Part shown: positions 36,783-39,047 of the stretch, in pieces | Numbering within the stretch: position 1 is the first letter of the stretch | Layout of the letters: each line of letters opens with the position of its first letter | Source of the DNA: a virus | Reading direction: 5' to 3' (one strand) | DNA: 39,047 nucleotides | IMG/VR virus record: IMGVR_UViG_3300025087_000022 | Span: 1-39,047 of that record | Made by a program: the position numbers and the translations under genes | The notes under the pieces: generated by a model | Seen by the model: only the letters and a program-made list of their open reading frames with translations | Told to the model about the DNA's origin: nothing | The model's database searches: none

Positions 36783-36811
36783 ATTATAGCTTATTTTTCA
36801 TAAAATGAAAA
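36783..36811 (-). promoter_or_regulatory. Sigma70-like minus-strand promoter
   Basis: Minus strand: TTTTCA (36806-36811), 17 bases, perfect TATAAT (36783-36788). It would give a leader of about 20 bases before the 36755 start. A weaker plus-strand promoter (TTGGTT at 36760, 16 bases, CATTAT) overlaps it and could drive the lipoprotein gene. Confidence 0.5.
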
Positions 36812-37890
36812 GTCCAGGACTAAAATTAGGTATAATATTTGTAGCATTGGTCTTTATTTTAACGGCTTGCGGTAAATCAGAAGAAGATATTTTAGGCCAA
36901 ATGGCGTTAGAATATGCCGAACAAAATAAAATAAGTGAAGTTGTTATTTCCGAGTGCGTAACTTGGAAAAAAGGATCTAAATGTAAAAGTATTGATGACA
37001 GTCCTGGGTGTGTCGGCGAGTGTCAAGAATTTAAAGATGTAAAACAAATTTCCTACGCTTCGGAAGAAGAATCTACTGCCGAAACATTTAAGGGTTTTCT
37101 TGAAGACATATCGAAACGCAAAGCCGAGAATAACAGCACATTACAATATTTTAAGACCGACAAACCAGATGAATGGATTTTAAAATATTCTTTTGGTCAA
37201 ATTTTTTCTAAGAAAAACGATACGTGGTATAAGACAAAAGACGCCACTACGACTGCCGAAATAAGTTTTTGGAATGATTTTATAAAATATGCTTCGGCGG
37301 ACACGGCGACATCTGGACCATCCCAGGACACTTCGGTCGCTAGTAATGTTCCAACCGTCAACCAAAACGCTCAAACTGTTATATGGATTCAAACTAATTC
37401 CGGAGTTCAAAGAGGCTTTTGGAAATTCGCTCTCCCCGCTGGTTCCGGCACAATTTCAGCCATCACCGCTAATTTATATAATAGTTCCAGAGGAGCGACT
37501 CAGCCAAATATCCGTGTCCACAGCGTAACGCGTTCCGACTGGGTAGAAGATCAAATAACTTGGAATGTTTATAAGACTAGCAATAATTGGACGACTGCCG
37601 GCGGTGATTATTCAGCCACTGTAATTGACCATTACACCGCCAGAACAACCAACGGTTATGACACGTTCGCCGTCCTGGGCGCGGGCGCAGATAATGCCCT
37701 GACGCTTGATTGGGAAGATTCATTCGATATTATTGTAAAATACGAAACAGAAGGAGGCACGCAATATTATGCAGGTTACAAACCGAGAGAATTGGCTACG
37801 TCTGCCCAACTGCCTTATTTGGAAATCACTTATACTGCCGCCGAGCCGCCCGCCTCTGCCCCCTACTACTCCTCTGAATGGTTCGATTAA
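36805..37890 (+). CDS. Lipoprotein fused to DNRLRE (CBM96-like) domain
   Basis: 361 residues. MKSPGLKLGIIFVALVFILT then AC-G: a lipoprotein signal with lipobox LTAC, so Cys21 would be lipidated. Residues 25-150 form a Cys-containing, charged domain (ECVTWKKGSKCKSIDDSPGC). From about 165 on is a DNRLRE-type domain: RGFWKFALPAGSGTISAITA, NIRVHSVTRSDWVEDQITWN, and YLEITYTA. One is a cell-envelope module, the other a virion- or surface-type fibre domain. The gene has its own promoter and terminator nearby, so it looks like an acquired moron. Confidence 0.65.
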   Translation: MKSPGLKLGIIFVALVFILTACGKSEEDILGQMALEYAEQNKISEVVISECVTWKKGSKCKSIDDSPGCVGECQEFKDVKQISYASEEESTAETFKGFLEDISKRKAENNSTLQYFKTDKPDEWILKYSFGQIFSKKNDTWYKTKDATTTAEISFWNDFIKYASADTATSGPSQDTSVASNVPTVNQNAQTVIWIQTNSGVQRGFWKFALPAGSGTISAITANLYNSSRGATQPNIRVHSVTRSDWVEDQITWNVYKTSNNWTTAGGDYSATVIDHYTARTTNGYDTFAVLGAGADNALTLDWEDSFDIIVKYETEGGTQYYAGYKPRELATSAQLPYLEITYTAAEPPASAPYYSSEWFD

Positions 37891-37906
37891 TTAATAACAT
37901 ACGAGT

Positions 37907-38146
37907 ATGAAAATTGTAAGAAAATATCCCGTCTTGGGATCGAGCGGAAACCCTGATAATCTTTCGCTCACTATCAAGGGCGTATTGATTGCCTTAATAC
38001 CGTTTTTTATCGCTCTAGGGCGGTATGCTGGGCTGGAAATAGTAGAGGCCGACTTAGTTCAGCTGATTAACGGCATTGCGGCTATTACGGCCATAGTGGT
38101 TGTAATCGTCGGTATGGTCCGAAAGTATGTTAATTCTTACAGATGA
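37907..38146 (+). CDS. Holin-like protein, two membrane helices
   Basis: 79 residues. LTIKGVLIALIPFFIALGRY and INGIAAITAIVVVIVGMVRK are two hydrophobic helices with a short charged loop, and a basic C-terminus. Size and layout fit class II holins, which let the lysozyme reach the wall. Stop overlaps the next ATG (ATGA). Confidence 0.6.
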   Translation: MKIVRKYPVLGSSGNPDNLSLTIKGVLIALIPFFIALGRYAGLEIVEADLVQLINGIAAITAIVVVIVGMVRKYVNSYR

Positions 38147-38466
38147 TAGCCGAACACAACGGCAAGGTGTATAGTCCGGAAACTATGAGCGAATTAATGA
38201 CAAAAACAGAAATGGCCGAGCAAATAAAAAACCTGAAAAATGACCTCAACCAAGGGTTCGAGATTGCCATACTGAAAAATAATAAGGTTTTGATTGATGA
38301 AATGGATAAGAAGTTCGCGGGCAAGTGGGTAGAGGCCGCCATACGTCATGCCTCAGACCAGCGTGAGGAACGCACATACGATTGGCTGAAACGCATATCA
38401 GATATTTTGTTTAAAATTGCTGTAGCGGTAGGGGGAGTAATCCTTACCTACCATTCATTTTCATAA
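38143..38466 (+). CDS. Tail-anchored coiled-coil protein, lysis accessory
   Basis: 107 residues. Charged helical part (MTKTEMAEQIKNLKNDLNQG) and C-terminal membrane helix (ILFKIAVAVGGVILTYHSF). Coupled to the holin-like gene, so likely acts in lysis, as a holin partner or antiholin. A spanin would need a different anchor, so that is less likely. Confidence 0.5.
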   Translation: MIAEHNGKVYSPETMSELMTKTEMAEQIKNLKNDLNQGFEIAILKNNKVLIDEMDKKFAGKWVEAAIRHASDQREERTYDWLKRISDILFKIAVAVGGVILTYHSFS

Positions 38467-38494
38467 GTTCTTTTAAAACACAAGGAGGTAAAAG

Positions 38495-38719
38495 ATGAGC
38501 AAGCAGGGAAGTCGTACCTTTTACGAGCGTGCCGGGCGGAAAAACCGCCACCACGTACTCGCGAAACATCGCGGCGGTACTAGAAAGCCATCCAACCTTA
38601 TCCTTTTAGACGAAAACCGTCATGCCGCGTATCATCTTTTATTTGGCACCAGAACTTTCCGGGAGGCCGCCGCTGTCCTTATTCGGGCGGCGGAAATGAA
38701 GGAGGCGAAGGATGATTGA
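38495..38719 (+). CDS. Small HNH-like protein
   Basis: 74 residues. Start has GGAGGT a few bases upstream. KNRHHVLAKHRGGTRKPSNL, ILLDENRHAAYHLLFG: HH, N and H in HNH order, N-terminal basic. Short for an endonuclease, but the minimal beta-beta-alpha metal motif is complete. First gene of the GC-rich coupled chain; 8-bp overlap with the next gene. Confidence 0.7.
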   Translation: MSKQGSRTFYERAGRKNRHHVLAKHRGGTRKPSNLILLDENRHAAYHLLFGTRTFREAAAVLIRAAEMKEAKDD

Positions 38720-38909
38720 TAGTTTGGAACAAGCCATTGAGTCCTTTTGCCGGGAGTGCGAGTGCTGTCATTCACGAATGGCCGTCCACTCGTTCCGCCC
38801 CCGGGCGAAGAAATGGCAAAACCAAGAAAGGAGCGCGAAACTTGTCAGGGCGCACTGCGAAAACAAGTGTTGCGACGCCTACTACAAGGAGAAGACTTAT
38901 TTCTTGTAG
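38712..38909 (+). CDS. Cys-rich microprotein
   Basis: 65 residues. SFCRECECCHSRMAVHSFRP near the N-terminus, then RAHCENKCCDAYYKEKTYFL. Seven cysteines in two clusters, fit for two zinc sites. It overlaps the gene before by 8 bp and the next frame by 68 bp, an unusually long overlap. Confidence 0.65.
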   Translation: MIDSLEQAIESFCRECECCHSRMAVHSFRPRAKKWQNQERSAKLVRAHCENKCCDAYYKEKTYFL

Positions 38910-39047
38910 TTACTGTTGCGAAGACATTACCGGACCATACGTGTCCCTCACGTCTTTCCGCGATTCGCTCGAAAGCGGACAGCTCTGTCTAAGGTGTTTT
39001 GCACTTACCCCCGCGGGCAAACAGACGCGCAAGAAAGGAAAAAGGAA
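38842..39047 (+). CDS. Cys-rich Zn-ribbon microprotein, N-terminal part (continues at 1-131)
   Basis: TTG start with AAAGGAG eight bases upstream. Reads MSGRTAKTSVATPTTRRRL, then CSYCCED (38905 on) and runs off the window in frame; the rest is at 3-131. With the C-terminal CLRC it makes a four-cysteine ribbon of about 69 residues. The N-terminal part is inside the previous gene in another frame. A +1 frameshift at the TTG-TAG of that gene is an alternative way to make the Cys part. Confidence 0.55.
   Translation, partial: MSGRTAKTSVATPTTRRRLISCSYCCEDITGPYVSLTSFRDSLESGQLCLRCFALTPAGKQTRKKGKR
38921..39047. repeat. Direct terminal repeat, right copy
   Basis: Exact copy of 1-127. It lies inside a reading frame that starts at 38842 and ends at 131 once the ends are joined. 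Confidence 0.93.

Noticed and set aside
1-39047. CRISPR array
   Set aside because: No series of direct repeats with unique spacers. The tandem repeats at 12802 and 19451 have no spacers.
1-39047. Temperate lifestyle (integrase, attachment site, CI-like repressor)
   Set aside because: No recombinase motif or phage repressor was found; the small HTH and RHH proteins alone do not prove lysogeny.

Overview
The window is one complete circular genome of a tailed phage, cut open for display. The first 127 bases (1-127) recur exactly at 38921-39047, so the molecule is 38,920 bp. The gene content is a PBSX-type large terminase, a portal, a scaffold-like protein, an N4gp56-type major capsid protein, an adaptor, an SLT-type lysozyme, an SSB and small holin-like proteins. 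No long tail-tube, sheath or tape-measure set is recognisable, so a short-tailed (podovirus-like) virion is the best guess. No integrase, repressor, DNA polymerase or RNA polymerase is seen. The host is unknown; the standard code is used, and one lipobox lipoprotein and several signal peptides point to a bacterial host.

Layout. A non-coding control region (about 19450-20281) separates two divergent transcription arms. The leftward arm (19448 down to 9289, minus strand) is an early region of small proteins: HTH and ribbon-helix-helix regulators, a C5 cytosine methyltransferase with a G9 tract in motif I, a NinG-like protein, two homing-type HNH endonucleases, an SSB, a DUF6745-like protein carrying an 18-copy QL tetrapeptide array, an SLT lysozyme and many Cys-rich or membrane microproteins. 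About 500 bp of structured RNA (13876-14377), including tRNA-like and cloverleaf-like elements, sits inside this arm.

The rightward arm (20282 to 39047, continuing through the junction to 9288) encodes packaging and capsid genes (20811-26138), then an unusual envelope-sugar module (26273-30839: three glycosyltransferases, a SAM methyltransferase, a polysaccharide deacetylase-like protein), the adaptor (30836-31531), and a run of appendage-like genes several of which begin with bacterial export signals (31556-37890). Holin-like genes, an HNH gene and a translationally coupled chain of Cys-rich microproteins follow (37907-809). Last come a papain-like protease, a propeller-like virion protein and three large probable ejection proteins (988-9288). 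One of these combines an HNH domain with an R-S-E type ADP-ribosyltransferase signature. The two arms converge with no gap at 9288/9289.

The main novelty candidates are the RNA elements built on long inverted repeats, the HNH plus ADP-ribosyltransferase virion protein, the repeat-bearing DUF6745-like gene, the exported appendage genes, and the lipoprotein-DNRLRE fusion with its antisense unit. All functional calls are by eye from motifs; no homology search or folding program was run.
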